64,000 bases of DNA from Misgurnus anguillicaudatus (GCF_027580225.2 NC_073356.2:15653501-15717500); one strand, 5' to 3'; positions 49,001-62,400 are shown, counted from the stretch's first letter. Notes: generated by a model from the sequence alone, not told the origin. Made by a program: numbers and translations.

Positions 49001-52000
49001 AGTTTACAGGGAGTTAATCCGGTTTACAGACAAACAATCTTATCAAACATTATGGCACCAGTTTTGATCAAAGCTTACATTAAGCAACGTTGTTTTCATA
49101 CAACGCAAGCCCTTGTTATCTTGTAGTCATAACAAAGAAAATTTGATGAACTGGTTTACAGTCGCACTGTCAACTGATGTACAATTAAAAAATGTGATCC
49201 AAACGCAATTTTGTTCTGGCATTCCAAAACCAATGGCAACGGGTGTGTTCGATTTCACATGCCGCCACGCAGACCGACAGGCGGATGACATCAAAATGAC
49301 TAGGGATACACCAAAACACTTTTTCCATTACCAATCCAATTTTGATATATTTTGATATTCTGAGTATCGATCGTCTGATAACGATCTGATAGTATTGTAT
49401 TTATCATCAACGATTAAAAATTGTATACACACAAACACACGCGCCTCCCGGGCGTAGAATAATACGCTTGAAGCTTCCTGTAATGGGAATTCATGATATG
49501 CAGAGGAAAACTCATAAGCGTTAAAAATGCAAATAAATAAAAAAGTAATTTTAACGTGATCAGCATGTTGTGTATAAAATCCATCCAACAATCCTAATAT
49601 TGGACTGGGGCATTCCTACAAAATACAGTAAGAGTGATTTTAAATCATAGAGAGCATTAAATTCCAAACGCCCTCATGGTATTTTGATGTCATGCGCTTG
49701 GTTCTTGCAACACATCATGAAGTCAAACACACTTCTTCTGTCTTGTGACTTTTATGCATGTCAGGTGACCTGTAATGTTTTACAATATACAGTACTGTGC
49801 AAAAGTCTTAGGCCACCACCAGCTTTGTTGTTTTAGCAAAGTTTTAATGTCCATCCATATTTATTTTTACTTTTTTTAACAAACAGAAAATACAGGAAAT
49901 ACGTACACAAAATTAAAAACAAAACAATTTTCAGAACTACATGTCTTCTTTAGGCATCAGTCAGTATTAAGTGTGACCTCTCTTGGCGGGAAACACATCT
50001 TGAGCTTTTTTGAGGAGACTGAAGTCCTAAAGTCATTTGATTAGAAATTAGGATTTGCTTAAAGGAATATTCCATTTCCTTAAAAGAACAATCCAGATAA
50101 TTTACCCACCACCATGTCATATAAAATGTTGATGTCTTTCTTTGTTCAGTCGAGAAGAAATTATGTTTTTTGAGGAAAACATTGCAGGATTTTTCTCATT
50201 TTAATCGACTTTAACAGACACCAACAATTAATACTTAACTCAACACATAACAGTTTTTTTCAACTGAGTTTCAAAGGACTATAAACAATCCCAAACGAGA
50301 CATAAGGGTCTTATCTAGCAAAACGATTGTCATTTTTGACGATAAAAATAAAAATATGCTCTTTTAAACCACAACTTTTCGTCTAGGTTCGGTCCAGCGC
50401 GACCTAACGTAAATGCGTAGTGACGTAAGGAGGTCACCTGTTACATATATAAAAACGCACATTAGCAGACCATTGTAAACAATAAACTGACACAAAGACA
50501 TTAATTAGTATCAGTTGACATACAACAACGTAGGAACGGTCCTCTTTCTCAACACTTGTAAACACTGAGGCGGAGTTTCGCGTTCGTCTTCTGTGACCTC
50601 TTGACGTGATGACGTATTGCTTCGGGTCACGGTAGCGCATCACGACCGGATCTAGACGAGAAGTTGTGCTTTAAAAGTGTATATTTGTTATTTTTATTGT
50701 CAAAAATGACAATAGTTTTGCTAGATAAGACCCTTATGCCTGTTTGGGATTGTTTATAGTCCTTTTAAACTCCGTTGAAAAACACTTAAGTGTTGAGTTA
50801 AGTATTAATTGTTGGTGTCTATTAAAGTGCATTAAAATGAGAAAAATCCTGCAATGTTTTCCTCAAAAAACATAATTTCTTCTCGACTGAACAAAGAAAG
50901 ACATCAACATTTGCATGACATGGTGGTGGGTAAATTATCAGCATTTTTCTTTTAAGAAAATTGAAAATTCCTTTAAGTTAAGAGATCCTGCAGTTGCCTG
51001 CTATTGCTCAAGTGGAAGGAAAGTTTACCCTAAATACATGTTTTTATTGAACACAACATGTAAACGTTCATAGGAAACTTATTGAAAATGCAGGATTTCT
51101 AAGAGCTAAAATTGGTTATCAGTTAAAACCAATGATTGCAATGACTTGGCATATGTTGCATGTAATGTGATTATCTGGAAATAAGCAGGAGACTCCTAAT
51201 AAGCTTATTTAAGACTTACAGTCTCTATTTAGACAGTGTATTATTTTAATGCCAAAGAGCAATAATGATTTTGGCATATGATTTAGTTGTGGCAGTCAAA
51301 AACCCTACATGCCAAAAAGACCCTAATATGTAGTTAAACTGGATTTCAGTAAGGCTGTTCGTCTTTCCTATCATTTGGGATTTGGTATGTTGATAACATC
51401 ATACACAATATACATTAGTATCCAAAGCACTGTCTGAGTTTACTCATTCTTTACACAACTGCCATACGATGAACTATGCTGAATTTGACATACAGAGGAG
51501 AGAGAAGGAGTGGTTTCGGACACAGTGCATTAATAATGTAATGTAGGGGTGGGCGGAATGACCAAAAATCTATTTCACGGAATGAGTCATTTTATTTCAC
51601 GGAACGGAATATTTCACGGTAAACATGTTTTTCGGTTTATATTGTTTTTTGATGATAAAAATTTACAGAAATACATCATTCAATATAGCTTTTAACTAAG
51701 TGCTCACCACAGTTTTAAAATATGAGCAATTTAAAGTTAATAATGTTAAAGTGAAAATGCCCAGAAGATAACAACAGATAAGTCTTGATTAGACAGAATC
51801 TTGTTTTTAATTGAGTTATTAATTTTATAAACTATTGAAGCTATAGTATGGTTTCATTGTATTTTGTATTTATGCATACATTACATTAAACATATGCAAT
51901 ATGTAAAATGAACATTTTAAGGTCTTGACGCCCTTTACTTTCTATTAGACCTTAACATTTGCATATCTTTCTCGTCTTTCCGATCAAATATGTTTGTATA

Positions 52001-55000
52001 AGCAAATGGCGCGTCAAACTACATCGCTCCAGCAGTGCACGTGTCACTGATATAAACGCGAGTTTTGTCTTAGCTTGCTTAAAGCTCAGAAAACTTTACA
52101 ACTATTAGCATTATGTGCGAGAAGAACTCTTTATTTGGCGTTGCAGCTCCTTGCGCTTGCCTAGAGAGACCTCTGCACGCGAGAGACCGGCCGGCTGCTG
52201 CATGAGGAGAGAGAGAGCGCAAGAGAGAGAGAGAGCGAGCAAGTAAGAGTCTCACTGCGTGACCCGCGGTGGATTCACTGGCACTTATTATAAAAATTAC
52301 ACAAATAACTCATTGATTTTTTATAAGTGAACTATTTTACATGTTTCTCCGTCACACTCAGTCTAACATGCCGAAGGGCAGAGTTAGCCACGCCCACTTA
52401 TTTGCATTCCGCGGAATAGACGGAAATAGAAAAATCTGTTACGTCAGACATTTTATTCCGCAGCAGCGTAATATACCGTCATACCGCCCAGCCCTAATGT
52501 AATGCATCCATCACTTACAGCATGTTGTCTCATATTCCTGCTAACTCCATAACAGCAAGAAGTCATGACAGACGTGAGAAAAGTTTTTAGTTTACTCTTT
52601 CCACACTGACAGCTACTGTCATTTGCAATAGAATAAAACCGTATGGCTCTCTGTGCTAACCAATCTCATCACGTCTAAAGTGTAAACGAACAATGACTGC
52701 AACTGTCTGAATAAATGGCTCAGATTTAAGCGCCAATAATGAAAACATAAATGGTTCACCTTAAAACTAAATAATTAAATGGAATATACTAGAACAAAGC
52801 CAAAGAGCTAATAAGGATATGCATGAAAGGTCACCATTGTTTTCCGCCTTCAAAATAAATGCTTGGCTTAGTCACTCACCTTTCTACCCACATAGACAGG
52901 AATCCCAATGATCATTGCAGGTATGGCAATGCCAGCAATCAGTGCAATGCCAACCGGAGCTCCCACCAGCGTGCCCAACTGCCACAGGATCTTCTTCTTC
53001 CTGCTCCAAGGCTTCTTACCCCAAAACGTGCACCCTGAAGGACTATTTCACAAACAGAGAAATCATTTAAACATACACTGTAAAAACAGACAAGTTGAAT
53101 TTACTTAAAGATGTAAAAAAAATTATGTGAACTCAAACAAAACTACATTTAAATTTCTAGTAATTCCAATATAATAATTCATCAAGAGTTCATTAAACTT
53201 AATTTTAAGCTGATTTCACTTGAAATAATTTGTAATATCAATTGCACTGTCCAACATCTCCACTTAGTTAAAAGAGTACAAAGATTTTCAATTTTTTAAA
53301 TGATTTATAATTATGACTTTTAGTGTTATAAATTGTATGTGAAAAAGCATATTCAAAATATTTAGGCACAAAGGATTATGGGTATTCCTTATAACATGTA
53401 CTGATAAATAAATACTGATTCACTAAAAGTTTTGGTTTAATGAATTTTACTTTCACTTAAGTGAAATTAACTATGATTTTTTTAAGTATATGTACAAAAC
53501 TCAAACATAAACATAACTTAATATTTAAAGTAAAGACAATGTCTGGGTTAACAGTGTGGAAAAGTAACCTTAGCAAAACCATAAATATAACTGACTATTG
53601 TAACCATCTATTTATTTTCACACTGCAATACAGACATGTTGGTATTGACATAAGTGAATTTGTGTAATAAAAAAACAACCATATCAAGTAAAAAAACCTG
53701 AAAAGCAAAAGTTGGCAAAGTCAATGCATATTTTATTGATGCTATTTTATTTTAATGATCCTGGTCCCTCTTAGCTTTAAAAATACATTTATGAAGTGAT
53801 TAATAATTTGTTAACAAACAAGAAAACCACTCATGGATCAAATTTGGGATTAAGAGCCTTTCTATAAAAACCAATATTATTAAGTCTGAAAAGGCAAGAG
53901 TGGATTCTTAGTCGTCTCGTAATTACGATAACTCAGACAAAACATGAGCTCAGCCTTTGGTTCAGTGTCATTCAGCACTGACAAACATTTACCTTTAAAG
54001 TCTTCATATTTGTATATAACAGCAACCAAAATGTGGTTTATGGCAATGCTAAAGTTGAGTTCAGTACTAACCTTAAGTAGTGCAAGTCAGATATCTCCTT
54101 CATACAGAGCCAGCAAAACTCACAGCCACATACAGCACAGGTCATGTGATTACAGCTCCCATCATTCATCTTAATGATGTAGGCCGCACAGCGAGGACAT
54201 GGCTTTATGTCATCAGCTTAAAGACACACAACACACGTTAATTTAAGCACTCTTTCCAGAAGTAATGTTTGATGTTTTCACTTTTCATTCTGTTGTTTGA
54301 CCTGTACCAGACATTGATTAACCTTCCCGTCTCTTTTTATAGTCTGTCTACCATGTACGTGTTAAAAGAAATACAAACAGACTCTGACCTTCTCTATAAG
54401 CTCTAAAGTGAAAACAACATTGGCCTGCAGATAACTGTTGGATTTAATGCAAGGATGTATTTGTGTACAAAGTGGGCATACCAGCAGCGCCGCTCTCCTG
54501 GCTATAGCTGAGTGAAGATGATCTGAAGGGTCTCAGTCGGAGGCTCTGGGCTCTCTGCTGTCGGGCGGCGTCACAGGTCTGGTTTGGGTGCCACAGCTGT
54601 TTGCAGTGGTAACAAAACTCTGTTCCACAGCCCTCACGACCACACGTGATTTTCGGACAGCTGGCACAACCAAAGGCAATGACTGCATACCTGTTAAATA
54701 GACAAATAAACAATGGTGCTTGTTGTTGTATTTATACAGTAAGCATATCACTTAAATAAATGCACAGGTGGAATTAAGAGGTGTGTTTTTTTTTTAGTTA
54801 AGGACACTTTTAAAATGCAAATATACCCCAACAAAAATGAAATGTTTAAGTAATTCATTGACCTCTCACAAAGAATATTATTTTTGTACATACTGTATGA
54901 CCGATATGACCAAAATCTTCTATCACGATAGGATTAATTTTATATCATGATAACGATATGTATCACGGTAGAGTTTTTAATGTTTTAATAAGGTTTAAAT

Positions 55001-58000
55001 CTTTAATACCATAGAAATGTTCATAATTCTCACAAAAAACATATACAAGCATAGAAAGAAGATAAAAACAAACAAAACTTAAGCTCTCTGAAGATACAGT
55101 CAATGATATAAGAATGATAATAAATAATTATGCATGTATGTATAGGCCTATATATATTTTTATTTAAGGTAGAAAAGTGATTTAATCAGGAGCAGTGAGA
55201 GATTTTCTCTCAATGCTGTTTGATTAACACGAGTGACAGACAGGAGTTAGGTAACTTCCCCTTTAAGACCAATGTCCGGATCCAATACACTGTTACACAT
55301 GCGCTTTCTCTTTTAACTGTTTACTTTCTCTTAAGACCTAACTGGTTGTGTTTATAAGGATGCTTGCAAAGACGGGAATTTTGATGCATGTGTGTATTTA
55401 AGGCCAATAAAGCAGGAAAAATGCTCACGAGCTTAATGAGCAGCGGTCGCGCGACTTGCGCACTCCTCACAGACAGAAAGAGCAGCGGTTGCACGACTTG
55501 TCCGCTCCTGACACACAGGAAGAACGCACGCATACAAATCTGTTGTCCGTGTTTCAATGGCTTAAAATAACTTGTTTTAAAACTGTAGTGCTTAAATATG
55601 TGTACAAACGTTACGTTTTCGCGACCACGTGCACAGGAGCAAGACGTGGGCGCGTAACCTCGATAGAAACGATAGTCCAAAATCTCTACCGGTTGACAAA
55701 TTTCTACCGGTTAATTATGTCTACCGGTTTATCGCCCACCCATAGTTGTCACCCTCCGCTGATTTGCTTCCACAAACAAAGTGGCCTTTATTATATTTTC
55801 TCTCTCTATTCCATCTCGATTCTTATCAAGATTAACAATTTCTTTTCAACAACACGTCCTTAACACAAAGCTCTACTGTGTGAAATGTCACAAAGCCTTT
55901 CTATTGCATGGAAAACAACTTAAACATTAATGCAATAATTGCATATTGTTCAAAAATCACTTTCCCAAGTTTGTCTTTCCAGAGAGCCAGCCCTAAAGTG
56001 CAACAACATAGCATATATTTTAACACACTCCATTTGATAATCATTAACCAGCAACATGTACAAATAACATTATAGACCACCGAAAAACAAGACTAGGGCT
56101 GGGTGATAGACCAAAATTCGTATCTTGGCATTCGTATCTTTGATGCAAGTCAAAGTCTTATGTGAGATGTCACACAATCATCTTATCAAAACACCATGAC
56201 GACAGGTTTTTCCCTGTTTGAAAATATACCACAACATGCAAGCTGGTTGGAAAGCTTACATTGAATCACAGTGTACATTTCTAGCAGAGTTTTAATTGAA
56301 TAAAAGGAGGAATATCCATATCAGAAAAAACTACCGATAAATAACCTAAACTCGATATACTGTCCAAACCAAACAAGAACAAAGTGTCATAATACTTCTC
56401 AAACAAAACATTTAAATGAAAAAAGGTTTCTTAAATGTGCTTGTGCAACCTTTGTATATATAACAAACATGTATACAAATTTAGTTGTTGATTCTAGATG
56501 CAAGTACATAAGGGCCTATTTTCACAGACAGGGCATAAAACCAGGACTAGACTTTAGTTAAATTAAAGGAACACTCCACTTTTTTTCAGCTCCCCTAACA
56601 TTTGAGTTTTATCATTTTGGAATTCATTCAGAAGATCTCCGGGTCTGGCAGTACCACTTTTAGCATAGCTTAGCATAATTCATTAAATCGAATTAGTCTC
56701 TAGCTATTGAAAGTTACCAAGGGGACTATTTCCGAAATGCTGCGTATTATCATTGCGCCTGCTGCACACATGGTACAGCAGCAAAGTCATTGATTATTAC
56801 GCCAGATTGAGAGTATAGTCCCTTGCCATATCTGCCTAGAAAATAGCTTTTAATTTTCCGTCAGTCTTAATACACGATGTAACTACAAAAAAGTCAAGTT
56901 TTAAATAGGAAAGCATGAAAGCTCTATGGTCATTTCTGAGCACGATGCTAATGGTCTAATCAGATTGAACTAATTATGCCAAGCTATGCCAAAAGTGGCA
57001 CAGCCAGACCCGGAGATCAGCTGAATGGACTCCAAAACTGTGAAACAATAATTTTCCAGCTAGAGTTAAACAAGATAAAAGACAAATCTTGAAACAAATC
57101 AAAGCCACTGGGATATTTTAAGATCTGTCAGAGCAAGTTATTTTCAGTTGAGACGGCTCAAACATGTGTTTTAGTCTAGGACTAGCCTTAAGCCTTGTCT
57201 GTGAAACCGGGGGGAAAGTCCTGAAGTCTTTACCAGCAACAATCATGACCTGTAAAGTGAGAAGCAGTGCCTTTTGACTATTACACCTCAATTCTTGCTG
57301 GTTTCCCCTGTATCTCATGTTTAGCCCTAAAGCACAAATGTTCCTTGGACAATTCATGACCCAGTTTAACAGACAATATGGCCAGCGTGTCACCACACGC
57401 ACTAGCACAACCACCACAAATACATGTGACTGCCAAACCAAATTCCCCCATTCTTAATGTAACATTTAACTGACCCTCTAAGACATCTCAAACCATTAAA
57501 ATCTCAAATTGCAAGAAGCATAGACTTCGATATTGACCACAGCAACAAAATAAAACTATGACGCCACTTTTCTCTAGTTCCTATGCTACAATCTTGTTGC
57601 CCCTTTGACAGTGAAATTAAATTGCTTCTATGACAACCAAGTGTAAAGTTATTGTGTCAAACATAACAGGCACATTATTGTAAATACAAAATAGGCATGC
57701 GTACCAATCAAGTACAAGAAATAATAATGATGTGTTATCATCATTCAAACAAGGCACAGCAGGGTGCAGATCTTTAAAAAGATGAATGTGTAACATAAGA
57801 TATCGTGCCAGGCTTTCCAGCAGCATGATTAAAAGAGTCCATTCAAAGTGACAGTGTCAGGCCTTCAAAAGCGCTGATCATAACACAATACGGTGCCTTT
57901 GGCTTATGTTGGCTTTAGATGACATCCCAGATATATTTGGCACAAAGGCTGAGCACAGAGGTTCAACAAGGGAAAAGCTCAATTCCTGACCACATTGCTT

Positions 58001-59235
58001 TTTGTAACAGAGTGCAAAGGACGTCCTCCATTAGAGATTACCGGTCAGATATAACATTTCGGAGGAACAGTTTTGCTCCTTTAATATATTTAATTATATG
58101 CCTACAGTCACTTTAGGTAGGGGGTCATCTAAAAACACACGCACAGGCAAAATGACCACCACCTCTTCAAAACACACGTGCCAAAACAAACACCCCACCA
58201 ATAAGTAAATACACACATACACGACAGCTGTGCCAACACAAAGCAGCTGTGGAAACATTCACAGCTAGGTAGTTAAAACTGCATTAGCTATTTTGACCTA
58301 GCTGGAAAAATGTGGGGTAGAAACTCCAACATATCATGCTGCTATGGGAACATAGTACTGTGTTGTACTCATCTTGCAACGATGGGTTAAACAGGGGTAT
58401 AAGGCCATGCCATGTAATTGTTGTACCACAATGATCCATTGAAAAATTTAGTGAAGACTTTCAAACTAAAATTACATCATATAAACATCCATTACCACCA
58501 TTTTATAATGGTCTGTGATATAAAGTAGTTCCCACCCCAACACAGCGTGTCTCCACAAACAGACTGTAATTCTGGCTGGTGTCTCTAACAGCTCAGTAAT
58601 GACATACATCCCCTCAAAATAAATGCAGAAGCACTGTGCACTCACCCGCAGTCTGGAGCAGGGCACCAGCGGCAGTCAGGGTCCGCCACCAGCCACCGGC
58701 GCAGCATGAACTCCTCGTACTTCTCCATAAGCACTCGGTCATTGAGTATCATGCGGATGTCGTGGGGGTTAAAGCGTTCAGAGCATTCGGGGCAGCTGAT
58801 GTTGACCCTGCTCTCAGATATCTCGATGCGCAGGTACTGCCGGAGACAGTCAGCACAGGAGCGGTGGTGGCATGTCATGATGTCAGGGAAACGGTCTCGG
58901 GTGTGGCGCAGCAGGCACAGCGGGCATTCCAGCAGCTCCGAGGTTGAGGCCGAGGATGATGAAGATGACGTGGAGGCCGCGCCAGGCACAGAAAGAGCGG
59001 AGACGTGATCCTGCTGCTGGCACATTTCCGAGTGCACGCTCTCGACGCTGGCGATGGCGTCCACTCCGGCGGCAAGCGCCCGTGACTTGCGAGACTTGGG
59101 ATCGCCGCAACGTCGGCGAAATAACGACCTCAACGATATCCGGCGCTTTTTGGGCGTCTTCCGTACGGAGGGCAGACTGACGGAAGAGGTGGCGGAGGGA
59201 AGGTCCCTCTCGGACCCCTGCTGCTGCAGACTCAT
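43038..59235 (-). CDS. rnf19a: RBR-type E3 ubiquitin ligase RNF19A (dorfin)
   Basis: RNF19A is a membrane-anchored RING-between-RING E3 that takes ubiquitin from an E2 onto its own cysteine and passes it to misfolded or other substrates. Coding exons: 59235-58646, 54690-54482, 54216-54072, 53042-52880, 48794-48680, 48468-48307, 47701-47488, 47246-47103, 43728-43038. All junctions are GT-AG and in phase: 810 residues (human 838). RING1 starts at C104 (CPLCLLRH). The IBR follows at about 170-235 ([19 protein letters not shown]). RING2 lies at about 270-305, where GSCNHMTC should contain the catalytic Cys. Two hydrophobic membrane segments follow ([36 protein letters not shown]). The C-terminal tail ends NACIQTEI, as in RNF19A and unlike RNF19B. 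The start is the first in-frame ATG in its exon, matching the conserved MSL..Sx[11 protein letters not shown] segment. It converges on spag1. Confidence 0.96.
43893..44316. mobile_element. hAT-like MITE with CAGGGTTCCCAC ends
   Basis: CAGGGTTCCCACTC left and CGTGGGAACCCTG right, 424 bp, in the last rnf19a intron. The pentamer TGAAT flanks both sides. Related solo ends lie at about 46604 (CAGGGTTCCCACACC) and about 63655 (CCGTGGGAACCCC). Confidence 0.8.
44545..45015. mobile_element. Non-autonomous hAT element with 8-bp TSD AACACGAC
   Basis: CAGTGTTGGGG left and CTCAACACTG right. Perfect 8-bp duplications AACACGAC lie at 44537-44544 and 45016-45023. The sub-terminal regions are filled with AGTAACGCATTACTTT-type repeats in both orientations. 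471 bp, no transposase. Confidence 0.92.
46306..47035. mobile_element. Non-autonomous hAT element with 8-bp TSD CTGCAAAG, interrupted
   Basis: TAGAGGTCTTC left and GAAGACCTCTA right. Perfect TSDs CTGCAAAG lie at 46298-46305 and 47036-47043. GACCCGAG / CTCGGGTC motifs recur near both ends. Around 46604 a fragment starting CAGGGTTCCCACACC of another hAT family is inserted. The element ends about 70 bp from the donor of an rnf19a exon. Confidence 0.9.
49301..49617. mobile_element. MITE-like element with CTAGGGATACACCAAAACAC end
   Basis: CTAGGGATACACCAAAACAC at the left. The right end (TTGGACTGGGGCATTCCTAC) is only loosely complementary. Degraded copy in rnf19a intron. Confidence 0.45.
49796..49990. 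repeat. Interspersed repeat with GTGCAAAAGTCTTAGGCCAC
   Basis: TACTGTGCAAAAGTCTTAGG followed by CCACCACC resembles the end of a dispersed fish repeat. Only one end is recognised. Confidence 0.4.
50059..50976. mobile_element. Large fold-back palindrome, about 0.92 kb
   Basis: The two halves pair almost throughout. Examples are GACATCAACATTT with its complement near the left end, CATAATTTCTTCTCGACTGA with TCAGTCGAGAAGAAATTATG, and AAGACCCTTATG with CATAAGGGTCTT. Outer ends are TTAAAGGAATATTCC and GAAAATTCCTTTAA. A hairpin with arms of about 400 bp and a GC-rich loop near 50430-50600, in an rnf19a intron. Confidence 0.85.
51544..52496. mobile_element. Non-autonomous hAT element with 8-bp TSD ATGTAATG
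   Basis: TAGGGGTGGGCGG left and CCGCCCAGCCCTA right. Perfect TSDs ATGTAATG lie at 51536-51543 and 52497-52504. 953 bp, with repeated TTCACGGAAT / ATTCCGC motifs near the ends and an internal GAGA-rich run near 52207-52240. No transposase frame. Confidence 0.92.
53075..53700. repeat. Probable MITE (CACTGTAAAAACAGACAAGT)
   Basis: CACTGTAAAAACAGACAAGTTG just upstream of an rnf19a exon, with AT-rich sequence and TTACTTAA / TTAAGTGAA motifs further on, resembles a degraded fold-back element. Boundaries uncertain. Confidence 0.35.
54890..55745. mobile_element. Degraded hAT-like element
   Basis: The left side TGTATGACCGATATGACCAA and the right side GGTTTATCGCCCACCCATA resemble ends of the CCGATA / TTATCGCCC group. 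Repeated CTACCGGTT occurs near 55688-55730. Inverted repeats are not clean enough for exact limits. Confidence 0.4.
56515..57215. mobile_element. GGACAGGG-family MITE interrupted by a fold-back element
   Basis: The outer halves (ACAGACAGGGCATAAAACC... and ...TAGTCTAGGACTAGCC, CTTGTCTGTGAAACC) belong to the family at 16859-17098. Between them, about 56563-57065, sits a diverged copy of the fold-back element of 2275-3062, sharing ACTTTTAGCATAGCTTAGCA. Confidence 0.75.
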
Positions 59236-59477
59236 TTCTCCAAAGGAGGCACTATGGTTTCCAAAAGACTGGGGAGCTTCTACAGGGAGGGCGGGGGAGG
59301 AAGAGGAGGAGGGGGAGGGAGGGGAGAGAGAGGGAAGGGGGGATAGGGTTTTCAGAGGTGAGTGCGAGGTGTTAAGACATGGCGGTGAACTCTCGGAGAG
59401 GTGCTCCCTTGAGCCGGGCAGCTCAAGCTGGGACACACGTGTCAGTTTGGAGACGCCAGGTGGGATCTCGACCTGAT
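59236..59477 (-). other. rnf19a: Upstream part of rnf19a exon, open in frame
   Basis: From the acceptor TTTCTCACAG at 59478 to the ATG at 59235 the frame stays open for about 80 codons. It reads [10 protein letters not shown], then a Ser/Pro-rich run, with no ATG. It may be 5'UTR, or coding if an upstream exon supplies an initiator in phase. Confidence 0.4.
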
Positions 59478-59499
59478 CTGTGAGAAACAGAAAAACAGC

Positions 59500-62400
59500 A
59501 GCAGGTGAGAACAGATCACAGGTATTTCAGCAATATCACAACATATAGCACTATTAAACTACAAAGTCAGTATTAGGTACAACCAACATTAAAGAAAGAC
59601 CCCTTGCAGAACACAGCAAAACATTTTCAGCCTACAGCTCATGAAATGTGTGTGAAAAGCAAGTTTGAAACTGATTCCTGCTGTCTGAAAAACACTTTCA
59701 AGCCAAGCTCAGACTCAGTGGAAAAGTTGATGAAAGACTGCTAACAGCGAGTTAACAGAAATGAAACGATTATAAAGATTACAAAACCACTTTTGAACTC
59801 CTGAACAGGATGTGACATCACTGAAACTGTTGCAAGGCAAAAGAATAGCTACTGCACTGAAAGCCACAGACACTATGATCGTAGGAAACCCAAGAATGAG
59901 GAACCTTCTCATCATTCACAGATCAGGTTTTTTATCTCGCCCTGCCTGCAGGCCTTTCATAAACACACCAGAGAGGCTGTCATCTATAAAACATCTGCTT
60001 TGTATCAGAGAGCAGAGAGCTCGCTTTCAGACCTCAATAGTAATGATGAATTTAGGGTGAAAGCCCTCAAGCCAGTTCACTAAAAAGATCTGAGCTTATG
60101 GAGCTACTAATGATAGGTCCTGTCAAAGTACTGGTGGGTAATAAATAATGTGCTACAGCCTAATTATTTTTGCAAAATGAAATAATAAAACAAAAGTGTG
60201 GGCTTTTTATTCACACTTGTACTGAAGTCCCTTCAAACAGCATAGCTTGTCATGTATGCTATTGCTTTTCCCAATTTAACTGCACCCCATTATACTCAAG
60301 CTCATAGCGTTTAAATGCCAGTGATCCTTTGCTAGCACCCACACACACGTAAGACACACCCCAGCTAGTCACAGATGCTAACATTTTAATTTCATTTAAA
60401 TTCAAACTTGATTTCATTCTGCCCTTTAGTTCTTCAGCCTGGTCTTGGAAAGTTAAAAGAGCTGCAAGAAAATGGCAACAGTGCCAGAAAGAAAGTGATG
60501 CTTCGAGCACAGAGGACAAAGTAAAACGTACATCACTCCAAGCTCAGGCTGTACGATTTGGTAAAAACTATCTAATTACAATTTATTGTTTTTTTTCTTA
60601 AGATACTGCAATTGCGTTTCGATATGTGATTTAATTGTAAAACGCAGAAAATAGATTAAGTGCGTCATGTCATTTCATCCAAGTGAAGTTGGCAAACCAG
60701 TTAGATGTAGTTTTAATTTGCAGTAAATGCATAACTAGGCGTGAGTATAAATGAACGATCGAGAGACACTGCATATATGTGTCGTATTATTTTAAGTTGA
60801 TTTTTGCATTTACAAAAAATATATTTCAATTTAAATTAAAACCAGTTTTCTTCCTTCTAAATAGGAATTTAACGATAGACCAAACCCACGATTTGGTTCG
60901 TATCACGTTTTTTTCTTCTTCTTCCCACGATTCGATTTATGTCGCGAACAGAACTAAACTCCATTGTGGAAATGATGTTTTACATTAAATGTCTTTAATG
61001 TTCTTCAAATAAATTGTTAAGAGAGTAATTTGTTTTTCGTAAATTCTTCAATTCATAATGTAATGTAAATCTAATTTAGTTAAATGATACAGTGAATGTG
61101 TGAAAAGCCTTGAGCAAGCAAAGTGAAACTAAGATGAAAGAATTAGCGTCTTCTGCCTTTAAATGCGGTGTAAAATTACTTTAATCCAACTGATCAACAC
61201 AAATACAAAGCGGCATAATACAATGGATTGCTTAGTGACATTAAAACCACTATAAAAAAAATCTTTAATGGTTTTATCTTTGTGTATCTACAGTGTATAC
61301 GCACCGCGGATGAGCTGGTTGCAGCCAATAACGCCGGTGGCTTTGTTAACCGATTAAACACTTGACTTTCATCTGGGCATTTAAATATGAAAGTTTTTGA
61401 TCAACAATATCGGTGTAAAACATTATAAACATGATGAACATCTGCCGACTCGACTGTTACAGCACATCCTCTACGTTATTAAGGAGTCTGCTTTATTAAC
61501 GGCTTTTCGTTTGCTCTGCGAGCTAAATGTTTTTGTTCTGTACTTTTTTACTCACATATATTTCTACATATTTTCGACCAAGAAACATACAAGATAATGT
61601 TTACATTTACAGGTGCACAAATACTAGCTAATTTTCAATTCATTAAGACACCGCTGTGTTCTGTAGCCTATCGACAGAGGTTCTATAAATTTGCACGACA
61701 TTTACAGGTAGGTCTATAATTAAATAATTTATCATTAACTAGTAGCCTTTTGTGTTGCAGGTCTACGTATTATATAATGTTCACTTCAAGTAATAGCAAT
61801 TTAAAGATGTGGTAGCCTTGGATCTGGACGTGAAGGATAACTCTAGCTTGGAATTGAAAGGGGTGTGCCGCGATTATGCCTTCTCACAACGCGACAAGTT
61901 CGTGGATCTAAGTTTCGCAATTTCGGTTTCATATCGCATATCGTTACAGCCCTACTTCTAAACATTTCACTGTTCCTGTTACCAAAGTATAGAATAACAA
62001 ACACTTATGGGCCAAATCATCAGAGCCAAACTGAAAACCGTTGTTAAAAAAAAAGAGGGATTAAACCTCTGTATTGTTGCATCCCTATAAGCACCCAGCA
62101 ACTACAAACAATGCAGAACACTGGCAACCATCCACAAATACCTAGCACCGTGGCAGTGCCAGACTTTTGCATAAGCAAGCATTACTCAATTTCATTAAAC
62201 AATAATAAAATGACATGAAACTCTCAGAAACAATTGGAAAGCTAAAGATGTGTGTGCAAATTCTGAGTTAAGAAGCTGTTATATATTGTCTTTTGATAAT
62301 AATTTACAAGACTACGAATAAACTTTTATTTTTAATAATTTGGGGGTGAAATCATATGGCTGTAAATCGGTGTGCCTAACTAGAATGACTTTAGAAAGTG

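Noticed and set aside
43038..59235. RNF19B as the identity of the RBR gene
   Set aside because: The N-terminal SSVSLPSV...KTPKKRRIS segment and the C-terminal IQTEI match RNF19A; RNF19B has an Ala/Pro-rich N-terminus and a different tail.
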